DNA of 64,000 nt, taken from contig NZ_CAKJTI010000004.1 of assembly GCF_917563915.1 (NCBI RefSeq), positions 62,001-126,000 of the forward strand. The letters are read 5' to 3'. Shown in pieces: positions 52,742-63,297 of the stretch. Position 1 is the stretch's first letter. Every line of letters begins with the position of its first letter. A program made the translations under genes and the position numbers. This DNA comes from Bacillus rhizoplanae. Its GTDB lineage: Bacteria > Bacillota > Bacilli > Bacillales > Bacillaceae_G. The notes below the pieces were generated by a model. The model did not search any database and had not been told where the DNA came from. It was given only the letters and a program-made list of their open reading frames with translations.

Positions 52742-53869
52742 ATGATCGAAAAGAAGCAGTTTGAAATTTTTCCAAAACATATGGGGTTGTTCCCTTATAT
52801 ATGGCTCGTGTACTTGTTATTTCCTCTTTATTACTTGATGGGGCAATCAGGTTGGAAATTGATAGTAGGAGGCGGTATGCTCATACTCTTTGTTATTGCA
52901 TACCGCCAGCTTTATTTTGTGAAAAAAACATTTGTTATGTGGGCATGTATTCAATTTGTGATTACATTTCTATTTAGTGCATTTTATGAACCATATATGA
53001 TTTATTTTGGATTTTATACAGCAAATGCAATGGGGTTTACACCGACAAAAAAACAATTTCGATTGTTGTATTTCCTTTTGATCGTAATGATTGGTTCTTT
53101 TATGTTGCTGCATATGAATGAGCTTACAAAAACGTCTTTTATAATGGCGATTCCGATGTTTATTTTAATGATTCTTACACCATTTGGCATGCGGAATTTT
53201 AATCAAAAAAAGATATTAAAAACACAATTAAGTGAAGCAAATGAACAAATTCGCGATTTAGTGAAGCGAGAAGAACGCCAGCGCATTGCGAGAGATTTAC
53301 ATGATACATTAGGACATACGTTATCGCTTATTACGCTAAAAAGTCAGCTTGTTGAGAAGCTTATTGTGAAAAATCCAGAACGTGCTGGTCTAGAGGCAAA
53401 GGAAATCACGCAAACATCAAGAAATGCGTTAAAACAATTACGGGAATTAATTTCTGATATGCGTATGATTACGGTGGAAGAAGAGCTAGAGCAAGTGAAG
53501 GTAATTCTCCAAGCGGCCAATATATCATTAGAAGTGAAGCAGGAGACAAGTACGAATGTATTATCACCGCTAGAACAAAACATTTTAGGAATGTGTTTAC
53601 GTGAAGCGGTGACAAACGTTGTAAAACATAGCAAGGCAACAACGTGCGTGGTTGCTTTACTTGAAACACAAGGGAAATTGATTTTACAAGTAAAGGACAA
53701 TGGAATCGGGCTACAAAAAAATCATGATGGGAATGGCATTCTTGGAATGAGAGAACGATTGGCTCTTATTGATGGAGTACTTGAGCTAGACGCTATTCAT
53801 GATGGAACGATGTTAACAATGCATGTACCAATTGTTATAAGAACAGGGAAAGATGGGGTGAGAGCATGA
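52742..53869 (+). CDS. yvfT: Sensor histidine kinase (YvfT/DesK type)
   Basis: This 375-residue kinase has about five N-terminal membrane helices (residues ~12-150), a coiled linker, a HisKA_3 domain with the phosphorylated His in RQRIARDLHDTLGHTLSL, and a HATPase domain with AVTNVVKHSKATTCVV and VKDNGIGL. The membrane-embedded sensor and short loops are typical of DesK/LiaS-like kinases that sense membrane state or membrane-active drugs. It is followed by its response regulator with a 4-base overlap. Confidence 0.88.
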   Translation: MIEKKQFEIFPKHMGLFPYIWLVYLLFPLYYLMGQSGWKLIVGGGMLILFVIAYRQLYFVKKTFVMWACIQFVITFLFSAFYEPYMIYFGFYTANAMGFTPTKKQFRLLYFLLIVMIGSFMLLHMNELTKTSFIMAIPMFILMILTPFGMRNFNQKKILKTQLSEANEQIRDLVKREERQRIARDLHDTLGHTLSLITLKSQLVEKLIVKNPERAGLEAKEITQTSRNALKQLRELISDMRMITVEEELEQVKVILQAANISLEVKQETSTNVLSPLEQNILGMCLREAVTNVVKHSKATTCVVALLETQGKLILQVKDNGIGLQKNHDGNGILGMRERLALIDGVLELDAIHDGTMLTMHVPIVIRTGKDGVRA

Positions 53870-54468
53870 TTCGAATCATCATTGCAGAAGATCAGCGTAT
53901 GCTTCGCGGAGCGTTAGGAGCTTTGCTTGATTTAGAAGATGATATTGAGGTTGTTGGACAGGCAGAAAACGGAGAAGAAGCTTTGCAGCTAATTGAAAAA
54001 CTACAGCCGGATGTTAGTATTATGGACATTGAAATGCCAATTCAAAGCGGATTGGACGTGGCAGAAATATTATGGAAACAACAATCACAGTGTAGAGTTA
54101 TGATTTTAACAACATTTGCCCGTCCTGGTTATTTCGAGCGAGCGATGAAAGCAAACGTGCATGGGTATTTATTAAAAGATAGTCCAAGTGAAGATCTTGC
54201 AGCGGCAATTCGGAATGTAATGAATGGAAAACGAGAAATTTCTCCTGAGCTCATGTTTGGGCTTTGGCAAGAACAAAATCCGTTAACAGATAGAGAAAGA
54301 GAGGTTCTCTTGTTAGCGAAAGAAGGAAAAACGGCAAACGAAATTGCAAAAACACTATACTTGTCATCTGGAACAGTTCGAAACTATATTTCCGATGTGT
54401 TAACGAAATTAAATGCAAAAAATCGGATTGAGGCAATTACAATTGCTGAAGAAAAAGGGTGGATATGA
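53866..54468 (+). CDS. yvfU: LuxR/NarL-type response regulator (YvfU-like)
   Basis: This 200-residue regulator has a receiver domain with acidic pocket IAEDQRM and the phospho-acceptor Asp in QPDVSIMDIEMP, and Lys in YLLKDS. The C-terminal LuxR helix-turn-helix is seen in PLTDREREVLLLAKEGKTAN, then EIAKTLYLSSGTVRNYISDV. It is the cognate partner of the preceding kinase and probably controls the ABC operon it belongs to. Confidence 0.9.
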   Translation: MIRIIIAEDQRMLRGALGALLDLEDDIEVVGQAENGEEALQLIEKLQPDVSIMDIEMPIQSGLDVAEILWKQQSQCRVMILTTFARPGYFERAMKANVHGYLLKDSPSEDLAAAIRNVMNGKREISPELMFGLWQEQNPLTDREREVLLLAKEGKTANEIAKTLYLSSGTVRNYISDVLTKLNAKNRIEAITIAEEKGWI

Positions 54469-54540
54469 AAAAAGAAACAACTGCCTTTTCTAATAATGGG
54501 TTCGATTTAGAGGGAGAAAGCAGTAAATAACATACATTTT

Positions 54541-54580
54541 GGAGATGAAATTCGTATATGAATTAGCATCTCTTTTTTTA
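54541..54580 (+). terminator. Terminator of the ABC/two-component operon
   Basis: GGAGATG with an inner AATTC pairs with GAATT and CATCTC, followed by TTTTTTTA. The T run merges into the TTTAT edge of a bcr element. Confidence 0.75.
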
Positions 54581-54685
54581 TCCCGCTATTCGCGGGCGGT
54601 AATACTCCCATCTCAAAATTCGGTGAAAGCAAAGAAGTTAGGTGGGAGATGAAAAACTCCCCCACTTATGGAAGGCTCACTTTAT
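54577..54685. repeat. bcr-type element (109 bp)
   Basis: It starts TTTATCCCGCTATTCGCGGG and ends GGAAGGCTCACTTTAT, with the CTCCCATCTC to GGTGGGAG hairpin inside. It shows several substitutions relative to the full copy at 34829 and lacks its GCCCGATTGGGC section. Confidence 0.85.
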
Positions 54686-54790
54686 TGACTGGATAAATAG
54701 AGATAATAAACGTATCATTCAACAACTGGAAATTGAATACTTAGTAGGTGAAAAATAACCTTGGCTAAATTTAAAAAATTATCTACTAAT

Positions 54791-55003
54791 TTAATTATTA
54801 GAGATGAATATATATATAATCGTTAGTTTAGACTTGATAGGAAGTTTTGAATATTTGTATGCAAAATGTTTTGTCACGTCATATAACTTTTCATCGCGTT
54901 CTTGCTTGTTCAATTGTTTCCATCTTGTAAATGTCATCATTTTTGCAGGAGAACAGTCCCACAATGCAAGTGCATGTGAGACATAATCAAATCTTATTTT
55001 CAT
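54791..55003 (-). pseudogene. uvsE: UV damage endonuclease, N-terminal fragment
   Basis: The minus-strand start [20 protein letters not shown], followed by [20 protein letters not shown], is the N terminus of UvsE/Uve1-type UV damage endonuclease. The match stops near residue 50 and the frame closes at 70 codons, against roughly 300 in the family. The rest of the gene is missing, replaced by sequence leading to a bcr element. It cannot repair DNA by itself. Confidence 0.8.
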
Positions 55004-55025
55004 ACGTACATCGCCTTTCATGTGT

Positions 55026-56219
55026 TTATAGAAAAAAGGAAAGGACTGTTCCAATCCATTCTTTTCCTTTGCCTAAAAGAGAGTGAGGAGAAACATCTTG
55101 AAGTGAAAGTGAAACGGAAGCTTTCAAGTCTTGTTTGATTTCTTCCTTCACTTGTTCTAAAAATGATGAACCATATAATATACAATTGATTTCATGGTTC
55201 AGATATAAGCTTCTCATATCAAAATTAGCAGTTCCAATATCACAAATACAGCCATCTATCATTACAATTTTGGCATGAAAAAATCCATCTTGAAATTCGT
55301 AAATATGACAGCCTGCTTCAATAAGCTTCCGGCAATATGGGAGTTTCGCTTCACGAACAAATGGATGATCCGCTTTTTTAGGTACGAGAATGGTAATACG
55401 AACGCCTCGTTTTTTTGCGCGTAGCAATGCACTCATTAGCTTTTTCCCAGGGATAAAATAGGGCGTACCGATATATAGTTCTTTCGTTGCCTTTTCAATT
55501 AAATCGAGAAAAGTTTGTTGTAAATAAGCGCCGTCAGTTGGTACGAACTGATGGGAAGTTTCCCCCTTTTCCAGTATTGGAAAGTAATAATTTTCATGCA
55601 ATAAGTCTTCATTTGTATCATCGCGCCAATCGTGTAGAAACTGCGTTTGTAAGTCTTGTACGCCTTCTCCGGTAAGGCGTAGATGGTAATCACGCCACGG
55701 ACCGAGCGCAGCATTATGCCCTAGGTATTCTTCACCGATATTAAAGCCTCCGATATAGCCGATTTTTCCGTCAATAATCGTAATTTTTCTATGGTTCCGT
55801 TGATTAGCGGAAAAAAAGAGAAATGGGAGACGGATTTTATGACAAAATGAAAAATGTATGCCCTGTTGTTTTAAGTTACGAATCGTTTCCTTTGATAAAT
55901 GATGGCTGCCAATCCGATCAAGGAGAAGGCGTACTTCAATACCTTGTTGTGCTTTTTCCATTAGAAGCTGTAAAAATGTATGGCTAATCTCATCGTTTTT
56001 TACGATAAAAAATAAAATATGTACGTGATGCTTAGCCTGTTGTATATCAGTAAATAGCTCCTTATATAATGTTTGGCCATATGTATAGAGTTTAAAGTTA
56101 CTATGGCGCAAAGGAAATGAACGAGGTTTAAGTTGTTTTAAATGAAGTTTTCTTCCATATATGAAGTCGAAATTTATCCACAGTAAGAAAAAGACAAGGA
56201 AGAGAAATAAAAAGCTCAT
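55026..56219 (-). CDS. ywiE: Cardiolipin synthase (phospholipase D family)
   Basis: This 397-residue protein has one N-terminal membrane helix (residues 2-20) and two HKD motifs: [20 protein letters not shown] near 141 and [20 protein letters not shown] near 317. It joins two phosphatidylglycerol molecules to make cardiolipin. It is shorter than classical ClsA, having one membrane helix instead of two. Its place near argS matches ywiE of B. subtilis. GGAGGG lies upstream of the ATG. Confidence 0.88.
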   Translation of the reverse strand: MSFLFLFLVFFLLWINFDFIYGRKLHLKQLKPRSFPLRHSNFKLYTYGQTLYKELFTDIQQAKHHVHILFFIVKNDEISHTFLQLLMEKAQQGIEVRLLLDRIGSHHLSKETIRNLKQQGIHFSFCHKIRLPFLFFSANQRNHRKITIIDGKIGYIGGFNIGEEYLGHNAALGPWRDYHLRLTGEGVQDLQTQFLHDWRDDTNEDLLHENYYFPILEKGETSHQFVPTDGAYLQQTFLDLIEKATKELYIGTPYFIPGKKLMSALLRAKKRGVRITILVPKKADHPFVREAKLPYCRKLIEAGCHIYEFQDGFFHAKIVMIDGCICDIGTANFDMRSLYLNHEINCILYGSSFLEQVKEEIKQDLKASVSLSLQDVSPHSLLGKGKEWIGTVLSFFL

Positions 56220-56246
56220 GTATCCATTCCCTCCTCTATATTCATT

Positions 56247-56399
56247 TTTATCCCGCTATTCGCGAGCAGTAAGACCCCTACCTCAAGATTCAGAGAGAAG
56301 CGAGGAAGATAGGTGGGGGATAACTGTCCGTAAAAGTCCAATTGGTTAACCATCAGTGGGGAATAAAAAAATCCCTTGCTGATGGAAGTTTCACCTTAT
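56247..56399. repeat. Near full-length bcr1-type repeat (153 bp)
   Basis: TTTATCCCGCTATTCGCG to GGAAGTTTCACCTTAT, with the ACCCCTACCTCAAGATTCAG and GATAGGTGGGGG hairpin and the CCATCAGTGGGG section. It lies just upstream of the cardiolipin synthase start and about 170 bases from fadF. Confidence 0.88.
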
Positions 56400-56457
56400 A
56401 GTTTCACCGAAATAAAAAGCTTTATGAAAAAATATATTGTTGTATAACAAAAAACTG

Positions 56458-56485
56458 TTGACTGAACGCTCACTCATCATATAAT
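56458..56485 (+). promoter_or_regulatory. fadF promoter with FadR-like operator
   Basis: A TTGACT -35 (56458) and a perfect TATAAT -10 (56480) are 16 bases apart. The palindrome TGACTGAACGCTCACTCA at 56459-56476 lies over the -35 and spacer. It matches the B. subtilis FadR box TGAATGA-N4-TCATTCA at 12 of 14 arm positions, so binding should block transcription until long-chain acyl-CoA is present. Confidence 0.72.
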
Positions 56486-56571
56486 GGAAATAGGGGCAAT
56501 AAATTCAGAAAATTATTTATTTTCGAAGATTCGAAAAAGGGAATATTACACGGAGAGGGGTTGGCAGAAAT

Positions 56572-58680
56572 ATGAATAGCTTATTAATTGTAAATTGGTT
56601 GGCGACAATCGCCATCATAGCGTATGCAGCATATTTATTTGTATATCTCATACGAACGCGGATTACCTACATACAATTAGGAAAGAAAGTCGAATTTGAT
56701 CGACGCTTCAAAGAAAGATGGGATCTTATTAAGGGGAATGTCTTCGGACAAAAGAAGCTTCTTAAAGATAAAAAGAGCGGTATCATGCATGTTATGTTTT
56801 TTTACGGATTTATTCTTGTCCAATTTGGAGCACTTGACTTCATATGGAAAGGTTTAGCACCAGGATCACATCTTCCACTTGGACCACTATACCCTGCATT
56901 TACATTCTTCCAGGAAATCGTCACACTCATCATTTTAATCGCAGTCTTTTGGGCTTTTTATAGAAGGTATATTGAAAAACTTGTGCGCTTAAAACGCAAT
57001 TTTAAAGCGGGACTTGTTTTAATTTTTATCGGCGGCTTAATGCTATCTGTTCTTCTTGGTAACGGAATGGGCATCATTTGGCATGGCGAGGAATTATCAT
57101 GGAGTGAACCAATTGCTTCTGCAATCGCTTACTTATTTTCTGGAATTGGTGAAACAGCTGCGATTGTTGTGTTCTATTTTGCTTGGTGGCTGCATCTACT
57201 TATTTTGTTAACGTTTTTAGTTTACGTGCCACAATCGAAGCACGCACATTTAATTGCAGGACCAGCAAATGTATATTTTAGCCGTTTAACAAATCCAGGG
57301 AAATTAGAAAAAATCGATTTTGAAGATGAAACACAAGAAACATTTGGCGTTGGGAAAATTGAAGATTTCAAACAAACGCAGCTTATTGACTTATACGCAT
57401 GTGTAGAGTGCGGCCGCTGTACGAATATGTGCCCGGCAACAGGAACTGGTAAGATGCTATCACCGATGGATTTAATTTTAAAACTGCGTGACCATTTAAC
57501 GGATAAAGGCGCAGCGGTGACATCGCGCGCACCATGGGTTCCAACGGTTGCATTTAATAATACACAAGGTAATCAGTTAGCCATGATGGCATCTGGAGAT
57601 GGACAACATGAATCTGCAGCAACACTAGCATACAATCCAAGCTTAATTGGCGATGTCATTACAGAAACAGAAATTTGGGCTTGTACAACGTGTCGTAACT
57701 GCGAAGACCAATGTCCAGTTATGAATGAACATGTTGATAAAATTATTGATTTGCGCCGTTATCTTGTTTTAACAGAAGGAAAAATGGACCCAGAAGCGCA
57801 GCGTGCCCTGACAAATATCGAGCGTCAAGGAAACCCTTGGGGGCTGAATCGTAAAGAGCGTGAAACGTGGCGTACGATGGAAGAAGAAGTTTCTATTCCG
57901 ACTGTGAAAGAGAAAACGAAAGCAGGCGAAGAGTTTGAGTACTTATTCTGGGTAGGCTCTATGGGATCATATGATAACCGCAGCCAAAAAATTGCGTTAT
58001 CGTTTGCGAAGCTGATGAACGAAGCTGGTATTTCCTTTGCTATCCTCGGAAATAAAGAGAAAAACTCAGGTGATACACCGCGTCGTCTTGGAAATGAATT
58101 TGTCTTCCAAGAGATGGCGAACAAGAATATTGAAGAGTTTGAAAAAGCGGGCGTCAAGAAAATCGTGACAATTGACCCGCACGCGTATAACACGTTTAAA
58201 AATGAGTATCCGGACTTTGGCTTACAAGCAGAAGTCTATCATCATACAGAATTGTTAGCACAGTGGGTGAAAGAAGGACGATTAAAACCAGTTCACCGCG
58301 TAGAAGAAACGATTACGTATCACGATTCTTGTTACTTAGGACGCTACAACGAAGTGTACGAAGCGCCGCGCAATATTTTAAAAGCGATTCCAGGCGTGAA
58401 TCTCATTGAAATGGAGCGTAACCGTGAAACAGGAATGTGCTGCGGGGCGGGCGGCGGTCTGATGTGGATGGAAGAGACTGCTGGTTCTCGTATTAACGTT
58501 GCACGTACAGAGCAAGCACTTGCTACATCACCGACGATTATCGGTACGGGCTGTCCATATTGCTTAACGATGATTAGTGATGGTACGAAGGCAAAAGAAG
58601 TAGAAGAACGCGTACAAACCCTCGATATAACAGAGATTTTAGAGCGCTCTGTTATCGGGTCAAAGAAAGAAGCAATGTAA
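56572..58680 (+). CDS. fadF: Membrane iron-sulfur oxidoreductase of fatty-acid oxidation (FadF)
   Basis: This 702-residue protein has about six membrane helices in the first 230 residues (NarI-like). Two ferredoxin-type cysteine clusters follow (CVECGRCTNMCP near 277, CTTCRNCEDQCP near 371), then two CCG-type domains of heterodisulfide reductase kind (HDSCYLGRYN near 583, CCGAGGG near 622). It is thought to pass electrons from acyl-CoA dehydrogenases, via electron-transfer flavoprotein, to menaquinone. It heads the beta-oxidation gene row and has a FadR-like operator over its promoter. Confidence 0.9.
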   Translation: MNSLLIVNWLATIAIIAYAAYLFVYLIRTRITYIQLGKKVEFDRRFKERWDLIKGNVFGQKKLLKDKKSGIMHVMFFYGFILVQFGALDFIWKGLAPGSHLPLGPLYPAFTFFQEIVTLIILIAVFWAFYRRYIEKLVRLKRNFKAGLVLIFIGGLMLSVLLGNGMGIIWHGEELSWSEPIASAIAYLFSGIGETAAIVVFYFAWWLHLLILLTFLVYVPQSKHAHLIAGPANVYFSRLTNPGKLEKIDFEDETQETFGVGKIEDFKQTQLIDLYACVECGRCTNMCPATGTGKMLSPMDLILKLRDHLTDKGAAVTSRAPWVPTVAFNNTQGNQLAMMASGDGQHESAATLAYNPSLIGDVITETEIWACTTCRNCEDQCPVMNEHVDKIIDLRRYLVLTEGKMDPEAQRALTNIERQGNPWGLNRKERETWRTMEEEVSIPTVKEKTKAGEEFEYLFWVGSMGSYDNRSQKIALSFAKLMNEAGISFAILGNKEKNSGDTPRRLGNEFVFQEMANKNIEEFEKAGVKKIVTIDPHAYNTFKNEYPDFGLQAEVYHHTELLAQWVKEGRLKPVHRVEETITYHDSCYLGRYNEVYEAPRNILKAIPGVNLIEMERNRETGMCCGAGGGLMWMEETAGSRINVARTEQALATSPTIIGTGCPYCLTMISDGTKAKEVEERVQTLDITEILERSVIGSKKEAM

Positions 58681-58752
58681 CATGTAAGAATCCGTACAAC
58701 TTTAGATAAAAGGGGGTGCAAAGGTTGCACCTCTTTCTCACAACAGCTGCGC

Positions 58753-58770
58753 TGAACGAGCGTTCAATCA
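58753..58770 (+). promoter_or_regulatory. FadR-like operator before the thiolase gene
   Basis: TGAACGAGCGTTCAATCA has the same 7-4-7 dyad layout as the site before fadF and lies 34 bases before the thiolase start. It suggests a second, internal point of control by the same repressor. Confidence 0.68.
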
Positions 58771-58803
58771 ACGCCGTAAAATGAAGAAATGGGGGAATAT
58801 GTT

Positions 58804-59985
58804 TTGACAAGAACAGTAATTTTAAGTGCTGCAAGAACACCTGTTGGAAAGTTTGGGGGAGCTTTAAAGGATGTAAAGGCAACGGAGCTTGGAGGAATTG
58901 CAATTGGAGCGGCATTAGAGCGCGCGAATGTTGCAGCAAGTGATATTGAAGAAGTTATATTTGGAGCGGTTATTCAAGGTGGTCAGGGACAAATTCCATC
59001 ACGCCAGGCGGCAAGAGAAGCAGGGATCCCATGGGAGACGCGCACAGAAACAGTCAATAAAGTATGTGCGTCCGGGCTTCGTGCAGTAACATTAGCGGAT
59101 CAAATTATTCGTACCGGCGATCAATCGTTACTTGTAGCAGGCGGCATGGAATCGATGAGTAATAGTCCATATATTTTACGCGGTGCACGTTGGGGATATC
59201 GCATGGGGCATAACGAGGTTGTCGACTTAAACGTGGCAGATGGCTTAACGTGCTCATTTTCTGGCGTGCATATGGGTGTGTACGGCGGAGATGTAGCGAA
59301 AGAAGATGGTATTTCCCGCGAAATGCAAGACGAATGGGCATGCCGCAGTCATATGCGCGCCGTTGCATCACGCAAGGAAGGTCGATTTGAAGAAGAAATT
59401 GTACCTGTATCTGTGCCACAACGAAAAGGTGAGCCGGTAGTTGTTGCTCACGACGAAGCGCCGCGCGAAGATACAACAGTTGAAAAACTAGCAAAATTAA
59501 AACCTGTATTTGATAAGGATGCAGCGGTTACGGCAGGGAATGCACCAGGTTTAAATGACGGCGCGGCAGCGCTCGTATTAATGAGTGAAGAGCGTGCGAA
59601 GCAAGAGGGGAGAAAGCCGCTTGCGACAATTTTAGGTCATACAGCGATTGCGGTTGAAGCGAAAGATTTCCCGAGAACACCAGGTTATGCCATTAACGAG
59701 CTATTAAAGAAAACAGGTAAGAAAGTAGAAGAGATTGATCTATTTGAGATTAATGAAGCATTTGCGGCTGTAGCTATTGCAAGTGCAAATATTGCAGGTA
59801 TTGATCCAGAAAAGATTAACGTAAACGGCGGAGCAGTTGCGATGGGACATCCAATCGGAGCAAGCGGTGCGCGCATTATCGTTACTCTTATTCATGCGTT
59901 AAAGCAGCGCGGCGGCGGAATCGGGATTGCATCTATTTGCAGCGGTGGCGGTCAAGGCGACGCAATTATGATAGAGGTTCAGTAA
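58804..59985 (+). CDS. mmgA: Acetyl-CoA C-acetyltransferase (thiolase)
   Basis: This protein of 393 residues starts at a TTG with GGGGG 8 bases upstream ([20 protein letters not shown]). The thiolase residues are visible: the acyl-accepting Cys in [15 protein letters not shown], His in [17 protein letters not shown], and the second Cys in [12 protein letters not shown]. It cleaves acetoacetyl-CoA or joins two acetyl-CoA. It is followed by hydroxybutyryl-CoA dehydrogenase and two acyl-CoA dehydrogenases, like the B. subtilis mmgABC order. Confidence 0.92.
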   Translation: MTRTVILSAARTPVGKFGGALKDVKATELGGIAIGAALERANVAASDIEEVIFGAVIQGGQGQIPSRQAAREAGIPWETRTETVNKVCASGLRAVTLADQIIRTGDQSLLVAGGMESMSNSPYILRGARWGYRMGHNEVVDLNVADGLTCSFSGVHMGVYGGDVAKEDGISREMQDEWACRSHMRAVASRKEGRFEEEIVPVSVPQRKGEPVVVAHDEAPREDTTVEKLAKLKPVFDKDAAVTAGNAPGLNDGAAALVLMSEERAKQEGRKPLATILGHTAIAVEAKDFPRTPGYAINELLKKTGKKVEEIDLFEINEAFAAVAIASANIAGIDPEKINVNGGAVAMGHPIGASGARIIVTLIHALKQRGGGIGIASICSGGGQGDAIMIEVQ

Positions 59986-60002
59986 AAAAGGGGGCTATAA
60001 AC

Positions 60003-60854
60003 ATGACGGTACAAAACATTGTTGTAATTGGTTCAGGACAAATGGGATCTGGAATTGCACAGGTATGTGCGATGGCAGGTTATGACGTATATATGCAAGA
60101 TTTAAAACAAGAGCAGTTAGACCGCGGTATGGGGATTATTACGAAAAATTTATCTAGGCAAGTCGAGAAAGGCCGCATGAGTGAAGAGAATAAGCAAGCA
60201 ACATTAAATCATCTTACAGCAACGCTTACCCTCGATTGTGTGAAAGAAGCGGATCTAGTCATTGAAGCAGCTGTAGAGAGAATGGATATTAAAAAACAAA
60301 TTTTTGCGAACTTAGATACGTTAGCACCGGAGCATACGATCTTGGCAACAAATACATCATCGCTGCCAATTACAGAGATCGCAGCTGTTACGAATCGTCC
60401 GGAAAAAGTCATCGGTATGCACTTTATGAATCCGGTTCCTGTTATGAAGCTTGTTGAAATTATTCGCGGCTTAGCAACAGAGGACGTTGTATATGAAACG
60501 ATTGAAGATATTACAAAAAAAATCGGCAAAATTCCAGTTGAAGTAAATGACTTCCCAGGATTTGTTTCGAACCGTATTTTATTGCCAATGATTAACGAAG
60601 CAATTTATACGCTATATGAAGGCGTGGCGACGAAAGAAGCGATTGATGAAGTTATGAAGCTCGGCATGAATCATCCGATGGGACCGTTGACACTCGCTGA
60701 TTTTATTGGATTAGATACATGTTTATACATTATGGAAGTACTGCATGAAGGGTTAGGAGATAGCAAATATCGCCCATGTCCGTTACTTCGTAAATACGTG
60801 AACGCAGGCTGGTTAGGGCGCAAGACAGGACGCGGTTTTTACATTTACGAATAA
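60003..60854 (+). CDS. mmgB: 3-hydroxybutyryl-CoA dehydrogenase
   Basis: This protein of 283 residues starts at the ATG at 60003, after GGGGG. The N-terminal Rossmann motif is [20 protein letters not shown], followed by [20 protein letters not shown]-like sequence, [11 protein letters not shown], and the signature [19 protein letters not shown] with the catalytic His. It oxidises 3-hydroxyacyl-CoA with NAD or runs the reverse reaction. It lies 17 bases after the thiolase gene in the same operon. Confidence 0.92.
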   Translation: MTVQNIVVIGSGQMGSGIAQVCAMAGYDVYMQDLKQEQLDRGMGIITKNLSRQVEKGRMSEENKQATLNHLTATLTLDCVKEADLVIEAAVERMDIKKQIFANLDTLAPEHTILATNTSSLPITEIAAVTNRPEKVIGMHFMNPVPVMKLVEIIRGLATEDVVYETIEDITKKIGKIPVEVNDFPGFVSNRILLPMINEAIYTLYEGVATKEAIDEVMKLGMNHPMGPLTLADFIGLDTCLYIMEVLHEGLGDSKYRPCPLLRKYVNAGWLGRKTGRGFYIYE

Positions 60855-60944
60855 TAACATACTCCGGTAGGGCACCTCTTGGCATGTACTAGTGGTCTTA
60901 CCAAATAGTTGAATTACTATATAAAACAATTTGAGGTGGAGCAT

Positions 60945-62075
60945 ATGAACTTTCAATTTACAGAAGAGCAGCAAATGATGCGAAAAATGGTTCGGGACTT
61001 CGCTCAAAAGGAAATTGCTCCCTTTGTTCCTACTATGGAACAAGGGGTGTTTCCTAGAGAAGTCTTAAAGAAAATGGGTGAGCTTGGACTGATGGGGATT
61101 CCAATTCCAGCAAAATACGGCGGAGCGGAAATGGATTTTATTTCATATATCTTAGCAATTAATGAACTTTCAAAAGTAAGCGCCACGATAGGTGTGATTC
61201 TAGCAGTACATACCTCTGTTGGAACGAATCCTATTTTATATTTTGGAACAGAAGAGCAAAAGCAAAAGTATATTCCAAAGTTAGCAGCTGGTGAATATTT
61301 AGGAGCATTTGCATTAACAGAACCAGGCGCCGGATCAGATGCAGGGAGTTTAAAATCAAGGGCAGTTAGATGTGGTGATGAGTACGTAATTAACGGTTCA
61401 AAAGTATTTATCACAAACGGCGGCGAGGCAGATACATATATTGTCTTTGCTTCTACGAATCCGGATGCGGGTACACGCGGGATATCGGCATTTATTGTTG
61501 AGAAAGATACACCGGGTTTAATTGTTGGAAAAGATGAGCACAAAATGGGGCTATTAGGTTCTCGTACAGTGCAATTAACGTTTGAAGATATGAAAGTTCC
61601 TGCTGAGAATTTGCTTGGCGAAGAAGGTCAAGGTTTTAAAGTGGCAATGGCAAACTTAGATGTTGGTCGCATTGGTATCGGGGCGCAGTCACTTGGCATC
61701 GCTGAAGCAGCGCTGTCGTGTGCTACTGATTATGCGAAAGAGCGTCACCAATTTGGCAAGCCGATTGCCGCGCAGCAAGGACTAGGCTTTAAGCTAGCGG
61801 ATATGGCAACGGCTGTTGAAGCAGCGCGTTTACTCGTATACCGTGCAGCATCACTAAGGGCACAAGGCTTACCGTGCGGGAAGGAAGCATCAATTGCAAA
61901 ACTATTTGCTTCGAAAACGGCGGTAGAAGTTGCGATTGAAGCTGTGCAGGTGCTTGGCGGTTACGGTTATACAAAAGAGTATCCTGCGGAGCGATTCTTC
62001 CGCGATGCAAAAATATGTGAGATTTATGAAGGAACAAGTGAGATTCAGCGCTTAGTTATTAGTAGAGCGCTTTAA
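60945..62075 (+). CDS. Acyl-CoA dehydrogenase
   Basis: This protein of 376 residues starts at the ATG at 60945 ([20 protein letters not shown]) after GAGGTGG. It has the FAD and substrate motifs [18 protein letters not shown] and [14 protein letters not shown], and [16 protein letters not shown] before the catalytic Glu in [15 protein letters not shown]. It introduces the 2,3-double bond in acyl-CoA. It is a close paralogue of the next gene, about 55-60% identical by eye, so the pair probably covers different chain lengths or branched chains. Confidence 0.92.
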   Translation: MNFQFTEEQQMMRKMVRDFAQKEIAPFVPTMEQGVFPREVLKKMGELGLMGIPIPAKYGGAEMDFISYILAINELSKVSATIGVILAVHTSVGTNPILYFGTEEQKQKYIPKLAAGEYLGAFALTEPGAGSDAGSLKSRAVRCGDEYVINGSKVFITNGGEADTYIVFASTNPDAGTRGISAFIVEKDTPGLIVGKDEHKMGLLGSRTVQLTFEDMKVPAENLLGEEGQGFKVAMANLDVGRIGIGAQSLGIAEAALSCATDYAKERHQFGKPIAAQQGLGFKLADMATAVEAARLLVYRAASLRAQGLPCGKEASIAKLFASKTAVEVAIEAVQVLGGYGYTKEYPAERFFRDAKICEIYEGTSEIQRLVISRAL

Positions 62076-62088
62076 GGGGGAAATAGAG

Positions 62089-63228
62089 ATGCACTTTAAA
62101 TTATCAGAAGAACATGAAATGATTCGGAAAATGGTTCGTGATTTTTCGAGAAATGAAGTGGCACCAACGGCAGCAGAGCGCGACGAGGAAGAACGGTTTG
62201 ACCGCGCCTTGTTTGATCAAATGGCGGAGCTAGGCTTAACTGGTATTCCATGGCCTGAAGAGTACGGCGGAATTGGAAGCGATTACTTAGCTTATGTGAT
62301 TGCGGTAGAAGAGCTGTCGCGCGTTTGCGCATCTACAGCTGTAACATTATCGGCGCATACATCGCTTGCAGGATGGCCAATTTTTAAATTTGGTACAGAG
62401 GAGCAAAAACAGAAATATTTACGTCCGATGGCAGAAGGAAAGAAAATTGGCGCTTATGGCTTAACGGAGCCGGGTTCAGGCTCAGATGCTGGCGGAATGA
62501 AAACAACAGCAAAGCGTGACGGCGATCACTATATTTTAAACGGTTCGAAAATCTTTATTACAAACGGTGGAATCGCGGATATTTATGTTGTATTTGCGCT
62601 GACAGATCCAGAATCAAAGCAGCGCGGTACAAGTGCATTTATTGTGGAAAGTGATGCACCTGGATTTTCTGTTGGAAAGAAAGAGAGTAAGCTCGGTATT
62701 CGTTCTTCACCAACGACGGAAATTATATTTGAAGACTGCCGCATCCCTGCCGAGAACTTACTTGGTGAGGAAGGGCAAGGATTTAAAATTGCGATGCAAA
62801 CATTAGATGGCGGCCGTAATGGTATTGCTGCACAAGCGGTCGGCATCGCACAAGGCGCACTTGATGCCGCTGCTGATTATGCGAAGGAACGTCATCAATT
62901 TGGGAAACCAATTGCCGCGCAGCAGGGGATTGGCTTTAAACTAGCAGATATGGCGACGGGTGTAGAGGCGGCACGTTTGTTAACATATCAAGCTGCTTGG
63001 CTCGAATCAGAAGGGCTGCCGTATGGCAAAGAATCGGCAATGTCGAAATTGTTTGCGGGAGATACAGCGATGAAAGTGACAACCGAGGCTGTGCAAGTAT
63101 TCGGAGGATATGGTTATACGAAAGATTATCCAGTTGAACGTTTTATGCGTGATGCGAAGATTACGCAAATTTACGAAGGAACGCAAGAAATTCAGCGCCT
63201 TGTTATTTCACGTATGTTAACTAAGTAG
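62089..63228 (+). CDS. acdA: Acyl-CoA dehydrogenase (AcdA type)
   Basis: This 379-residue protein has [55 protein letters not shown] and the catalytic glutamate in [17 protein letters not shown]. AcdA of B. subtilis lies after fadF, and this copy has the same place in the order, 13 bases after its paralogue. It feeds electrons to the electron-transfer flavoprotein and so to FadF. GGGGG precedes the ATG. Confidence 0.92.
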   Translation: MHFKLSEEHEMIRKMVRDFSRNEVAPTAAERDEEERFDRALFDQMAELGLTGIPWPEEYGGIGSDYLAYVIAVEELSRVCASTAVTLSAHTSLAGWPIFKFGTEEQKQKYLRPMAEGKKIGAYGLTEPGSGSDAGGMKTTAKRDGDHYILNGSKIFITNGGIADIYVVFALTDPESKQRGTSAFIVESDAPGFSVGKKESKLGIRSSPTTEIIFEDCRIPAENLLGEEGQGFKIAMQTLDGGRNGIAAQAVGIAQGALDAAADYAKERHQFGKPIAAQQGIGFKLADMATGVEAARLLTYQAAWLESEGLPYGKESAMSKLFAGDTAMKVTTEAVQVFGGYGYTKDYPVERFMRDAKITQIYEGTQEIQRLVISRMLTK

Positions 63229-63235
63229 AAGCTAG

Positions 63236-63266
63236 AAGAAGCGTAGGGAAGCTCCTACGCTTCTTC
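63236..63266 (+). terminator. Hairpin between acdA and the TetR gene
   Basis: AAGAAGCGTAGG and CCTACGCTTCTT form a 12-base perfect stem; the T run after it is weak (TTCTTCC). It may partly stop transcription before the regulator gene. Confidence 0.65.
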
Positions 63267-63297
63267 CTGCAAAATGACAGAAAAAGGGGTGAAGGAG

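Noticed and set aside
54686-54757. Plus-strand tail frame DWINRDNKRIIQQLEIEYLV ending at 54757
   Set aside because: It may be the end of a lost protein, but it is too short and has no start or recognisable family.
59105-59494. Minus-strand 129-codon frame opposite the thiolase gene
   Set aside because: It is a shadow of a highly conserved coding sequence; similar long antisense frames occur across the whole beta-oxidation row.
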